A DNA stretch of 64,000 nt from Tritrichomonas foetus. Taxonomy: Eukaryota > Parabasalia > Tritrichomonadida > Tritrichomonadidae. Positions 30,917 through 42,110 of the stretch are shown here, piece after piece. A program made the translations under genes and the position numbers. Position 1 is the first letter of the stretch. Every line of letters starts with the position of its first letter. Where the stretch lies: NCBI GenBank assembly GCA_001839685.1, contig MLAK01000519.1:21124-85123 (forward strand), given 5' to 3'. The notes beneath the pieces were generated by a model. The model did not search any database, was not told the origin of the DNA, and saw only the letters and a list, made by a program, of their open reading frames with translations.

Positions 30917-33484
30917 ATGGATATAGAGACGCTTTCGCGCCTCTATTTCCATCAATTCACATTCGGATGTGATAAAATTACCTGTCAGAATAATTTCTGT
31001 GCGAGATCTCATCGATTCGTGTTCGCTAATATTTCCGACACCAACCAATTGAAACTCATCTCTCGAAACTTTGCCGAAAAACATGGAAGCGACCCACACC
31101 TTTGTAGCGAAATCTCAGAAACGTCTCTGTCTCCAGAATTTATCTCCAATCAAAATGAATTTACAAACTTTGCTCAGAAATTTGTAAATATTTTTCATAC
31201 TCTTAATTTCTCACATCCAAATGAAAGCAGCCAAAGCAGAAATAAACAAAATTCACCTCATGCTCAAAACCTTCAAAACGATCAAATGAATTTGACCTTT
31301 GCAAAGGTCAATCAGCAACATCAAAACGACGATCAGAATTCCAAAACGAATATTGATTTTGAGAATCCAAAACCGAACTCAAAGACTATTTCTTCACCTG
31401 ATCCAAATAAAATTTATACAAAAGATTTAATTGTTTCTTTACGACGTGTATTTGGCGATATTGAAAGTTTTTCTTCAATGTTGAAAGAAAATAATGATTT
31501 TCCACTTTCAATTTCGAATCCAAACATTGATGATGACTTTTTATATGAATTTTCATCAAAAATTTCGAGTATTCCTCACATTTCTGCTGCACTTTTGGAC
31601 TGCGTGAATAATATTGCTCAAAAATTGATTCATATGAACAATTTTAAAAATCAAAACCGAAATTCATCTCTAAATCAAACTCAGAATTTAAATCAATCGA
31701 ATATCCGCATTTCTATTTTTAATATACCAATCAATATAAATTATAATATCATAAACCCTCAGAGTGATCAACAAGTTGAGCGCAATAATATTCAATATAA
31801 TCAAACCTTACAAACCAATGACAATTCATCTACCAATCAAGGAAATTTTGCACATCCTTTAAAACGTTTTTCTTCATTGAGAGCTTTATTATTGCTTTTC
31901 TATTTTCCTTCAGTAATTTCACCACAATGTTCATTTACTATTCTTGATCCACTCCTTAAGATTTTTGCATCATTACCTGAAGAGTCCACAAAGGTTGTCT
32001 TATCTTGGATTGCTCAATTACATAATCTACGAAAACAAATTATCGGTGCTTGTCACTTTTCTATTTCTATGTATTTCGCCACAAAAAATCCACCTGAGGT
32101 TCATTCCGATCATATAAAAAATACATTAGATGCGATGTCGGTCATTCATGAAGCCAATTCTTTTTCTGAGAAACCATTCCAGCCTTCTGTTTTTTATAAC
32201 CATCACATTGACGAAACTATTGATTTACAACAAGAACTTGATTATCGGATGAATCGAAACGATCATTATGCTTCAATTTTGTCACGACCTTTTATTTTAT
32301 CTTTAAAATCAAAAGCCAATTTATGCCAACTTGAATCTCAACAATTAATGAGTATTATGGCTTTTCGCACGTTTATTTTAAATGCAATGAATTCTGATAT
32401 GCGGACATCATCGAACGATTTATTCTTAACTTTATATATTCGTCGTTCACATTTAGTTGAAGATGCAGTTGAACAACTAAGTAGACAAAACCACTATAGT
32501 TTTTTGAAAAAGTTAAAAGTAGTGTTTGAAGGCGAATCTGCTGTTGATGTTGGTGGTCCATCTCGTGAGTTTTTATATCTAATTTCTGAATCATTGTTTT
32601 CTCCTGATTATGGAATGTTCATTTTTGTAAATCATAATAAATATAATTGGTTTAGCCAATGCTCATTTGAAAATGAGCGTTCTTTCTTCTTAGTTGGCGC
32701 TATTATTGGCTTAGCAATTCATAATTCTATCGTTTTACCGATTCGTTTCCCTATTGTTGTTTATAAACGTTTACTCACACCAAGCAAACAACTTACAATT
32801 GTTGATCTTGCACAAGTTGATCCTGAATTATCAAACAGTTTAAAACAAGTTATTGAAATGCATTTAAGGGGGGAAGATGTTTCTCAACTCTGCTTAACAT
32901 TTTCTGCTACAATTGATAACTTTGATCAAAAAATAAATGTCCCTTTACTTGAAGGAATTGAAATGGATCTAGAAGTCGATAATGATAATGTTTTACTCTA
33001 TGTAGAATCTTATGTAAACTTTGTTTTATCTTCTAGCATTCAATCCCAATTTGAAGCTTTTCGAAAAGGTTTTGAATTCACTTGTCGAGTACCTTCTTAC
33101 AAACTTTTGGATCCAGAAGAAATGGATATTCTCGTGAGTGGTGAAGAAGTACTTGATTGGGGAGCTCTTCAAAGATGCGCAACTTATTCAGGTGGCTATA
33201 CATCTAAGAGCAGAGCTGTAAAATGGTTTTGGGAACTATTTCAAAAGTTATCAAATGAAGAAAAGTTGAAATTTTTGAAATTTGCCACTGGAACAGATAG
33301 GGCACCAGTTGGAGGATTAGGAAAGCTGAAATTAGTGATTCAACGGGGCGCAGACCCAAGTAGGCTTCCTATCAGTCATACCTGTTTTAATACATTCACT
33401 TTACCTGACTATCGTTCGAAAAGAGTTTTAGAAGAACGAGTAATGATGGCAATTGAACAGAATGAAGGTTTCGGTATTGTATAG
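30917..33484 (+). CDS. UBE3A/E6-AP-type HECT ubiquitin ligase with AZUL finger
   Basis: An 855-residue E3 ligase. The N-terminus is an AZUL zinc finger: RLYFHQFTFGC with Cys18, Cys23, Cys28 and Cys63 in the spacing known from UBE3A. AZUL binds the proteasome subunit Rpn10/PSMD4 in animals. A low-complexity Asn/Gln-rich region (about 95-320) follows, then helical sequence, and a HECT domain from about residue 500 to the end. The C-lobe carries TGTDRAPVGGLGKLK and LPISHTCFNTF, with the catalytic cysteine at 823, then a UBE3A-like C-terminus ending in EGFGIV. The family assignment is strong because both end domains match the same subfamily. The ATG follows TTAATTC. Cytosolic or nuclear. Confidence 0.95.
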   Translation: MDIETLSRLYFHQFTFGCDKITCQNNFCARSHRFVFANISDTNQLKLISRNFAEKHGSDPHLCSEISETSLSPEFISNQNEFTNFAQKFVNIFHTLNFSHPNESSQSRNKQNSPHAQNLQNDQMNLTFAKVNQQHQNDDQNSKTNIDFENPKPNSKTISSPDPNKIYTKDLIVSLRRVFGDIESFSSMLKENNDFPLSISNPNIDDDFLYEFSSKISSIPHISAALLDCVNNIAQKLIHMNNFKNQNRNSSLNQTQNLNQSNIRISIFNIPININYNIINPQSDQQVERNNIQYNQTLQTNDNSSTNQGNFAHPLKRFSSLRALLLLFYFPSVISPQCSFTILDPLLKIFASLPEESTKVVLSWIAQLHNLRKQIIGACHFSISMYFATKNPPEVHSDHIKNTLDAMSVIHEANSFSEKPFQPSVFYNHHIDETIDLQQELDYRMNRNDHYASILSRPFILSLKSKANLCQLESQQLMSIMAFRTFILNAMNSDMRTSSNDLFLTLYIRRSHLVEDAVEQLSRQNHYSFLKKLKVVFEGESAVDVGGPSREFLYLISESLFSPDYGMFIFVNHNKYNWFSQCSFENERSFFLVGAIIGLAIHNSIVLPIRFPIVVYKRLLTPSKQLTIVDLAQVDPELSNSLKQVIEMHLRGEDVSQLCLTFSATIDNFDQKINVPLLEGIEMDLEVDNDNVLLYVESYVNFVLSSSIQSQFEAFRKGFEFTCRVPSYKLLDPEEMDILVSGEEVLDWGALQRCATYSGGYTSKSRAVKWFWELFQKLSNEEKLKFLKFATGTDRAPVGGLGKLKLVIQRGADPSRLPISHTCFNTFTLPDYRSKRVLEERVMMAIEQNEGFGIV

Positions 33485-33711
33485 ATAGTATATATATATT
33501 TCCTCTGTTTATATAATGTTTAATTTTATTTAAATGTTTGATAATTTTATTTAAATTTGATTTTCCTTTTCTTCTTTCATTAGAGTAACTAAAAATGAAT
33601 GATAAAGATGGCATGGAAATCTTGGAAAAGAAAATGAATAGGTAAAATAATCTAATGTTTATCAAAAATTGACGGGAATTTTTCTCCACATTTTTCTTAA
33701 CAAATTATTCT

Positions 33712-36700
33712 TTACATTGACTCCTCAAAAAAGTCTATAGTGCTCTTATCATCTTGGTTATGATAGAGTGGGTTATCTTGTGAGGGGAATGCTTCACTGG
33801 GATATAATTGATTGTTTTCATTAGGATCATTGGTGAAATAAACGTTACCATCAGCCGAAAGGCTTGACTTCGCCGCTGTTTCCATGCTCATTTCAATAGC
33901 TCTATCATCAGGACGCTTTCTTTTAATCAAAATCACTAGAACAATAATAGCAGCAATGAGTGCGACCAAAATAATTAGCCCAAAAGTAACGCCAATAATG
34001 AATGTATTTTCATTCTTGGAACTTGAATCAGAATCAGAATCATCTGTTGATGTATCACTTATTGATATGATTACTGTAGTATTAGGACTATGATTTGCGG
34101 TATAAATTTTATTGATTTCGATGAATTTATCATTATTATCATTATTGGTAGTGGTGATAACTACTGAATGGCTTGTACTATTTGCACCAAAGTTTTGAGC
34201 TAATAATGTTGATGATAAATCATCTGAAGAAAATAGTACATTATTTTCAACTCGATAAGGTGAATATGTATTTATAGTAGCAAGATGAGTATTATCTAAA
34301 TTAATATCCATTTCTGCATAATTCACATCTTTAGCACCAATAATAAAGAAACTAGTACCCTCAAATGTAAAACTGAGAAATGCTTCCGATTGACTGGTGA
34401 TTGCTTGATCATCATTAATACTCCATTGGCCACTAAAAATTATATCAGTAAAGTTAACTAATTGAGCGTCTTCAGGAATATCATAATCATCGTATGAAGC
34501 AGATTGTGTTGGAGATGGTGATGGAGATTGTTCTGATGTCTGCTCTGATGTTGGTAAAGGCAATTCTGTAGCTGATTCTGTTGGAACTTCTGTTGGAATT
34601 CTTGTTGGTATTTCTGTTGGAANNNNNNNNNNNNNNNNNNNNNNNNNNNNNNNNNNNNNNNNNNNNNNNNNNNNNNNNNNNNNNNNNNNNNNNNNNNNNN
34701 NNNNNNNNNNNNNNNNNNNNNNNNNNNNNNNNNNNNNNNNNNNNNNNNNNNNNNNNNNNNNNNNNNNNNNNNNNNNNNNNNNNNNNNNNNNNNNNNNNNN
34801 NNNNNNNNNNNNNNNNNNNNNNNNNNNNNNNNNNNNNNNNNNNNNNNNNNNNNNNNNNNNNNNNNNNNNNNNNNNNNNNNNNNNNNNNNNNNNNNNNNNN
34901 NNNNNNNNNNNNNNNNNNNNNNNNNNNNNNNNNNNNNNNNNNNNNNNNNNNNNNNNNNNNNNNNNNNNNNNNNNNNNNNNNNNNNNNNNNNNNNNNNNNN
35001 NNNNNNNNNNNNNNNNNNNNNNNNNNNNNNNNNNNNNNNNNNNNNNNNNNNNNNNNNNNNNNNNNNNNNNNNNNNNNNNNNNNNNNNNNNNNNNNNNNNN
35101 NNNNNNNNNNNNNNNNNNNNNNNNNNNNNNNNNNNNNNNNNNNNNNNNNNNNNTTCTGTTGGAATTCTTGTTGGTATATCTGTTGGAATTTCTGTTGGAA
35201 TTTCTGTTGGAATTCTTGTTGGTATTTCTGTTGGAATTTCTGTTGGAATTCTTGTTGGTATTTCTGTTGGAATTTCTGTTGGAATTCTTGTTGGTATTTC
35301 TGTTATAATTTCTGTTGGAACCTCTGTTGGAATTTCTGTAGCAGGTTCAGTTGCTAATTCTGTTGGCGTTTCAGTGGGAATATAATATGCATTGTAAGCA
35401 ATTTTTGATATTGAAATTGAACGTCCTTCTTCAATATTAACAATTTTCAGAGTATGCTGACCCTCTTCTACATCATTAGTAGCAAATAACAGTTGTGAAT
35501 TGCTATCTGTATTTGTGTTTAAGTTGACAATATATTTTTCAACATTATCTAACTCAATTTTCATTAAACCATGTGACTTATTATAGTTTCCATATATCCA
35601 AAAATTATTTCCAAAGTAAGAAAAAGTTAAACTCGCAAGATAACCTTTGGTTGTAATCTCATCTGTTTCCTCTGTCCAATCACCTGTTGTATTTGTTCGA
35701 TCATCACTTAATATTTCATTATATTCAAGAATTGTTGCATTTGGAGGCAATGGTGGAAATGGTTCAGGTGTTGGCGTTGGATTAGTTACATAAAAAGCAT
35801 TGGATATTTGAATTTTTGTTGCATGCTGATTAATGATTTTCACTGTATGATATTGTAAATCCAATTTTTCTGATCCATAGAAGTAAACTGGATCAGATAT
35901 AGAACTCCCTGCAGAAGTATCAACAGTAAATTCTTCTCTTTGATCAATTACTACTTTGAAAGACCCATAGTTTAGACCTTTAATACCAGTAATGAAAAAT
36001 TGATAACCATAGAAAGAAAATCCAAGTGTTGCACTTTCAGTTGTAGTCCATGCACTCTCAGGATTATCTTGATGTGTCCATTCTGATGGATTAAAGCAAT
36101 TCAAGTCTTCGGTAACAATAACAATTGCATCATCTGGAATTTGAGCAGGAGTTAAAATAGTTGCTGTTGGGGATTGAGTTGGCACTGGTGTCGCATAAAC
36201 AGTTTCATAGAAAAAGTTGCATACTTCAATATATTTACCCTGCGCACTATTATGATGCACTGATATATTGTGAGTACCGATTGAAAGGGCCTCTGATTTA
36301 TAAAGAAAGACATAATCATGTTTAGTTGGACTATATTCGTTAACTTCTCCTACTTTTATGTCATCACAATAAATTTCCATTACTGTATGTGTTTGATCGA
36401 CAACTCCAGTAATGTAAAATCGATTTCCATAAAAAACATAATATGCACAGGCACCAGGTGTTGATGTCCATGCTTTGTTATCTAATCCCTCCTTCCAGGT
36501 GGCATCGTAGGTAATTTCTCCCGTTTCAACTTTGATTGCGTCGGCCGGAATTTCAGGTGGAGTTATTATTGTTTGTTGTGGTGATGCTGTCGGTGTTTGA
36601 GTTGGAAGTATAGTTTCATAGTATAAAGAATTGATATCAATATAACGATTAGTTTCTGAGGTCGATCCACCATGCTTATGCACAACTGTGTGATACCCAA

Positions 36701-37970
36701 TATCCATGACTTCTGATGTATAAAGAAGTTTAAATCTAGTTTCGGTATCACCATTAGTATCTATACGTTTAACTTCTTTACCATCGCATTCTATAATAAG
36801 GATAGTATTTGTTGGTTTTGTTACACCAGTTACATAAAAACGATTTCCATAAAATGTATATGAGGCTGTTGCTCCAGGGATGTTGGTCCATGATTGCTCT
36901 GGATGCCCAATTTTACCGGAACTTTCCCATGCATCATTATATGTGAAAAATAAAGGAGCAACTGCAACTGCTGCATCAGGAACATCATCTGGACGAGGTC
37001 CAATTGGTGTTGGTACTGGTGTTGCCTCAGGAGTCTGGGTTGGTAAGACAGACTCAATAAAAACATAGGAAAAGTCAATCAACACACTATCTTGTGCACA
37101 AACAATACTCATTGTATGGTTTCCAAGCTCATAAACGTCAGAAGTATACAATAGCTGAAATTCTTGGCGACTTCCAGTAATCTTTGTGTCAATTCTGGCA
37201 ACTTCCTGATGATCATATAAAATGATCATTGTTCCATGATCTGATGCTTTTGTTCCAACTACATAAAAGCGATTTCCATAGAAGGGTAAGGTCATTGAAG
37301 ATCCTTCAACACGAGTCCAATAATGACCATTTAATGGACGATGATTTTCTATGCCCCAACCATAAAATTCCATATCTGAATAAGAAGCCGCTTCAGCTGT
37401 GTCTGGAATACCTGCAGGCTTTGCCCAGGGTGTAGGATTTGGTGATCTTGTTGGTGTAATATGGGTCAAATAGAAAATGTTGTTGACTTGGAGTTTTCTT
37501 TCAGGTGGACCTCCGTGTTCGACTCTTAAAGTGTGAGGGCCAGTGCTATCCAATAATTGTGATTCAAATATTAGTTTGTTAGGATTATTCTCCTGAGTAG
37601 AATAGCCATCAAAATGTCCAACTTGAATTCCATCAATTTTAAAAATCGAAGCTCCGACAGAACTGCCTATTGCACCAGATACATAAACCTTATTTCCTGT
37701 GAATGTATAGTTGTAAGAGCAGTCTAAATCAGAACATTCAGCATATGTATCATGTATTGAATCTGAGGGCCAATTTGTAAAATTAATGCTTCTTGTTTCA
37801 ACACGGGTTGCATCTGATGGAACTCCATCAGGAGCATCATAAAATAATTGTGCATTCTGAGAAAAGAAAATTTGATTTGATGACTTTGAAACAGCTTGTT
37901 TATTAGAAGAAGTGTCTACATTATTTAAGGGCCATAAGAAAGAAAGAAAGAAAAATACGTGGTGAAGCAT
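33712..37970 (-). CDS. adhesin-like type I surface protein with repeated beta-sandwich domains
   Basis: One gene interrupted by an N-gap. It has a signal peptide (MLHHVFFFLSFLW), then six related domains of about 130-140 residues separated by Thr/Pro linkers such as TPTQTPTASP, an IPTE-type stalk, a seventh domain, one transmembrane helix (FIIGVTFGLIILVALIAAII) and a basic-start cytoplasmic tail. Each domain shows a pattern like F-x-FYG-x-x-F-Y-V-T-G, then I-x-x-D, LLYTSE, and G-x-HT. This resembles galactose-binding-like sandwiches seen in many fungal proteins, so a carbohydrate-binding or adhesion role is likely but inferred. The stalk lies between domain 6 and domain 7. The frame on the two sides of the gap differs only because of the gap length. 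Confidence 0.85.
34588..35334 (-). repeat. 12-bp coding tandem repeat, IPTE/IPTR stalk
   Basis: Twelve-bp units encode IPTE, with every third unit often IPTR, giving a 36-bp higher-order period. Units are visible on both sides of the N-gap and decay toward VPTE, ATE and SATE at the edges. This would form an extended, probably glycosylated or rigid Pro-rich stalk. Confidence 0.9.
34623..35153. other. assembly gap (531 N) inside the stalk repeat
   Basis: Equivalent repeat positions at 34612 and 35154 are 542 nt apart, 2 nt more than a multiple of 12 or 36. A length of 529, or 529 plus any multiple of 12, would keep the frame. The gap length is an estimate, and the frame break is artificial. 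Confidence 0.95.
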
Positions 37971-39154
37971 CCTTATATTTAAAAAAAAAAATAAATAATT
38001 GAATAGAAATAATATTCAATAGTATTCAATAGAAAAACAGATTTCTGAGATTCTGAATTCATTTAAAATGAATAAAAATTTGAAAGAATTCCTTTTTCAA
38101 TTTTTTCTGAATGCGTCACAATTCACTATATTTGATAAACTACAATTGTCTCAAATTTTCAAAGTGTGAATATTGAGGATAAACGCTATTTGAATTTCGA
38201 GTTGACGAGTTAAGTCATTCGACGGAAATTGCAAAGATGTGAGTATTTCAAGTATCAAATTGTTCGCTTTTTTCGATTTTATCTGCGAAATATTATTTCA
38301 TTTAGAAAAATAGTAAAAAGTTCTAAAATAGTTCATCAATTTTTATTGAATTTTTATTTCTTTAATTTTTCAATAGGACTAATTTTTCACAATTGAAATT
38401 TGCATTAACTTTTTCATTGATTTTCAGTGAATTTTTTTCTATAGACTTTTTCATTGATTATTATAGAATTTTATTTTGAAATAAATAGTTTTTTCCCCCC
38501 TATTGAATTTGGCGAAAATTGAAAATCTGACATTAGAATAACCGCTGTTTTTCAGAGAATGAATGGTCTTATTTCCCGAAATTTAAGAGGTTTATATTGA
38601 AATGGTTTATTTGTATTTGTTCCATATTTTCTTTTCGGATCGTAATCTCAGATGATTTGGTTTTACTGATAAAATAATATGTATTAATTTACTATTATTT
38701 CGAAATTGACTTAATTTTATCGATTCCTCAAATGTGGGTATTAGTTTACACATGATATAAATCCTCCGAAATCATCAATGTTAATAGAAAAACAATCTAT
38801 CTTGGTCGTGATAAAGAGCGTAGGTGAGACAATTCGAAACATCAACAGAATTTTTTTGTCTAATTTACAATTGAAATATTTGAATATACGATAGTTATCG
38901 TACTATAGAAAATTTCAATACAAAAGCTGGAAAAAAACAAGTCAGACAGTCAAATGTGATTTGAAAGGAATTTTCCTTTAAGATCTGAATTTTGAGACTG
39001 ACAAAATGATTACATTATTATGGTCGTCAGAAATACATTTCAACATGCTCTTCATTAGAAAATAACTCCTGAAGACTTTAAAATTGTATCACTATATGAA
39101 CATTTAGCTTCAGGTACAAATTATAGAATTATAAATGATCGTTTTTTCCTAAAT
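37971..39154. other. intergenic, no gene seen
   Basis: About 1.2 kb of AT-rich DNA upstream of the adhesin-like gene. I see no ORF, RNA fold or repeat beyond short homopolymers. Confidence 0.55.
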
Positions 39155-39368
39155 AATTCCCATTTTGGTCTCGATAGATTTAAGATTCATTGAAAAGAAT
39201 GAGTTATATATAAAAAAAGCGAAAAAAAAAAAAAAAATATGTGTAGTTTTAGGGAATTGGTGTAATAACATCATCATTCACTGTCTGGGATTCATTCTGA
39301 AAGTGATTATCAAATAATAAGATAAAAAACAAGTATGAAAAAAATAATAAACAATACAATTTACCTTA
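39155..39368. repeat. 214-bp direct duplication, left copy
   Basis: Matches 39370-39583 along its whole length apart from a central patch, where this copy reads GCG followed by a run of 16 A while the other reads GTTTATTAAACCAAGAAAA. Both copies have the same length. It ends directly at a single N. The right copy contains the stop codon of the ABC gene, so the left one is probably a duplicate contig end. Confidence 0.9.
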
Positions 39369-39369
39369 N

Positions 39370-39583
39370 AATTCCCATTTTGGTCTCGATAGATTTAAGA
39401 TTCATTGAAAAGAATGAGTTATATATAAAAAAAGTTTATTAAACCAAGAAAATATGTGTAGTTTTAGGGAATTGGTGTAATAACATCATCATTCACTGTC
39501 TGGGATTCATTCTGAAAGTGATTATCAAATAATAAGATAAAAAACAAGTATGAAAAAAATAATAAACAATACAATTTACCTTA
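39370..39583. repeat. 214-bp direct duplication, right copy
   Basis: This copy runs into the 3' end of the ABC gene, whose stop codon lies at 39581-39583. Its central patch is a normal mixed sequence, unlike the homopolymer in the left copy, so it is likely the genuine one. Confidence 0.9.
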
Positions 39584-41371
39584 GTGAAGTTGATGCTTAA
39601 TCAAATCAGAATAATAGCTATTTTTGCTTAAAAGTTCTTCATGCTTGCCAGATTCAATAATTTTTCCGGCTTTAAATACCAATATTTTATCTGCATTTTT
39701 AACTGTAGCTAAACGATGAGCTACAATAATTGCTGTCTTCCCAGATCGATACTCTTCTAGTGATTGCTGAACAAGTTGCTCACTTTCAGTATCAAGTGAT
39801 GCTGTCGCTTCATCTAAAAGCAAAATTGGAGCGTTTGCAAGAATGGCTCTGGATAAACAAACTCTTTGCTTTTGACCACCACTTAAATTCGCCTGTGTAA
39901 CCATTGTGTTATATGCATCAGGTAATTCATTAATAAAATTATGAGCATTTCCAATTCTTGCTGCTTCCATTGTTTCTTCATCTGTTGCATCTACTTTAGA
40001 GAACCGAATATTATCGATGATGCTCATGGAAAACAAAGTCGGATTCTGTGGAACAACAGAAATTTGTGAACGAAGGTATTTTGATGAAAGTTTTTTAATA
40101 TCAATACCATCAATTAAAATTTCACCTGATGTTGGTTCATAAAATCTTTGAAGTAAATGAAGAGTTGTGGTTTTACCACATCCACTCTCACCTACAAAGG
40201 CTACGGTTTCACCTTGATTGATGGTAAATGATAATTCATTCAAAACTTGTGCATCTCTGGTTGCATATTTAAATGAAACATTTCTGAATTCTATTTTGCC
40301 ATTTAATTTCTTATTTTTTGTTTTTCCTTTGCTTAAATCGCGTTTGGGCTTCTTTTCAATCAAACTTAAGATTTTTGCACCTGCAATATTTGCTTTTTTA
40401 AAGTTATCAAGAATATTGAAAAGATTTGAAACTCCAATTGTACTATAAAGTCCACATGATGCAATAATGAACAAATTTCCGAATTCAAGACCATATTCAG
40501 GCTTATTTACAAGAATATAAGCACCATACCACATGATTACGGGAATCAGTCCCCAAATAATCAATTCTAAGAAGAAATTCTTGAATCCTTGAACCCTACT
40601 TGTTTTACAAATAAGAATATGATCATTTTCTAAGTTATCATTATAAATTTTTGCCTCATAAAGCTCATTATCAAAAGATTTAACTGTTCTAAATGAAGTA
40701 ATAACTTCTTCTGCTTTGGATGCTGCAATCTCTGATGAATCTCGAAATTGAATCCACAATTTTTGTGCAGATTTTTCACCAATGACATACACTAATAAGC
40801 ATAGAGGATATGCTGCTAAAGAAATTAAAGCAAGTCTCCAGCATGCAACAAATGAAAAAATGATACTAGTTACAATTGTTGCATTAAAGAAAATAAAATC
40901 TTGTACTTTTCCAATATATGTATCCAAAGCAAACGTAACATCTTCAGAAATTCTAGAAACTAAAACTCCTGTCGAAACAGAATCAAAATATTCAATTTCT
41001 TGTTTCAATAAATTGTGAACAATAGCGCATCGAATATCATGAGTGCAATAAGGAATGGCAATTCCACGGAAACCATAGCTCGCACCCATAACCACCATCA
41101 AGCCCAAAATAAAATAAAACATAATCATGATATAGTCCACCATAGATTCAATAAAAGGTGTTGATGGGTTAGTGAATGATGTAACACCTTGGGCCATAAA
41201 CCATGTTAATACAACAGGGCAAGCACCACCAGCTATTGAAAATATTGTGCAAACAACAAGAAGCCATTTATTTTTATAAAATTTTAAAAATCGGAGCGAT
41301 TCATTCCCTTTGGCAACAACTTCATCAGCTGAGCCTTGATCTCGGAAGATTTTAACATCTGCAACATCCAT
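39581..41371 (-). CDS. ABC half-transporter, eukaryotic ABCB type
   Basis: A half-size B-family ABC transporter of 596 residues with about six membrane helices (residues about 35-320) and a complete ATPase domain. Motifs: Walker A GESGCGKTT (near 395), QISVVPQNPTLFSMSIIDNI at the Q-loop, signature LSGGQKQRV, Walker B ILLLDEA, D-loop SLDTESE and H-loop VAHRLAT. These follow the P-glycoprotein pattern. It is divergent from a second half-transporter at 42111, and the two share an identical initiator-like motif, so a heterodimer is likely. Substrate and membrane are unknown; no targeting signal is visible. The start is ATG. Confidence 0.94.
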   Translation of the reverse strand: MDVADVKIFRDQGSADEVVAKGNESLRFLKFYKNKWLLVVCTIFSIAGGACPVVLTWFMAQGVTSFTNPSTPFIESMVDYIMIMFYFILGLMVVMGASYGFRGIAIPYCTHDIRCAIVHNLLKQEIEYFDSVSTGVLVSRISEDVTFALDTYIGKVQDFIFFNATIVTSIIFSFVACWRLALISLAAYPLCLLVYVIGEKSAQKLWIQFRDSSEIAASKAEEVITSFRTVKSFDNELYEAKIYNDNLENDHILICKTSRVQGFKNFFLELIIWGLIPVIMWYGAYILVNKPEYGLEFGNLFIIASCGLYSTIGVSNLFNILDNFKKANIAGAKILSLIEKKPKRDLSKGKTKNKKLNGKIEFRNVSFKYATRDAQVLNELSFTINQGETVAFVGESGCGKTTTLHLLQRFYEPTSGEILIDGIDIKKLSSKYLRSQISVVPQNPTLFSMSIIDNIRFSKVDATDEETMEAARIGNAHNFINELPDAYNTMVTQANLSGGQKQRVCLSRAILANAPILLLDEATASLDTESEQLVQQSLEEYRSGKTAIIVAHRLATVKNADKILVFKAGKIIESGKHEELLSKNSYYSDLIKHQLH

Positions 41372-42110
41372 TTTTGTTTATCGCTCTTAATAAAAGAATG
41401 AAATGACTCACTCAAAGAGAACAAGAAAAATTTGAAATTTAACAAAAATTGAATATTTATCGATTTGATTTAAATTTGAATAGAATATGTCATTATTTTG
41501 AATAAGCTATTTGAATAATGAATCATTTAAAACGAAAAATTTCACCACATTAATGAGCTTCATTTCACCTTGTCGGTTTCAATTTTTTTTTTCTATGATT
41601 TTCAAATATAAACTTTTTAAATTAACACTTTTATTTTCGCCTCAGAATAATGAGTGATGGTATGTTTATTCGATCAAGTAAATAATACAATTTTGAATGT
41701 ATTTAAATTTCATGGATTGATTGTCGGAATCCTCTCAAATTTGATCTGGAATCTTTTCTGTAAATTGACTTTCCCAATCCAGCGTGAAAATCATTGATCT
41801 AATTTTTGAAAGTGTGCTTTTCATTTTGACACCAAAGAAAATTCGGGGATCAAATTTTTAGGGACGATTAGACTTGGTTTTAAGGTTTCTTTTCAATTTT
41901 ACATATATATTTTTTGGTATAATAATAGTCTCAATGAGAAATACGATATCTTTTCGTTATCAGTACTATAATTAAAAAATCAACAAGAAATTTTAGTTTG
42001 AAAACTCATTCTGTTATTTCAATTAAGATAAATTCAAATAATAGAAAAATTGAATTAATTGAAAATTCTAAAATTTTCATTTCATTTTTTCTGTTACAGC
42101 GAGAACTACT
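41372..42110. promoter_or_regulatory. divergent promoter region with paired initiator-like motifs
   Basis: A 739-bp AT-rich region. TCATTTCATT occurs at 42077-42086, 34 nt before the right-hand ATG, and on the minus strand at 41397-41407 (TCATTTCATTC), 36 nt before the left-hand ATG. Both resemble the trichomonad initiator TCA+1Y(T/A) with a downstream TCATT. The matching spacing suggests both genes are read from the same type of start. Confidence 0.45.

Noticed and set aside
42061..42110. Intron 3' end (TTACAG) before the ABC gene at 42111
   Set aside because: The known trichomonad 3' motif ACTAACACACAG is absent, and no matching 5' site or upstream exon is visible.
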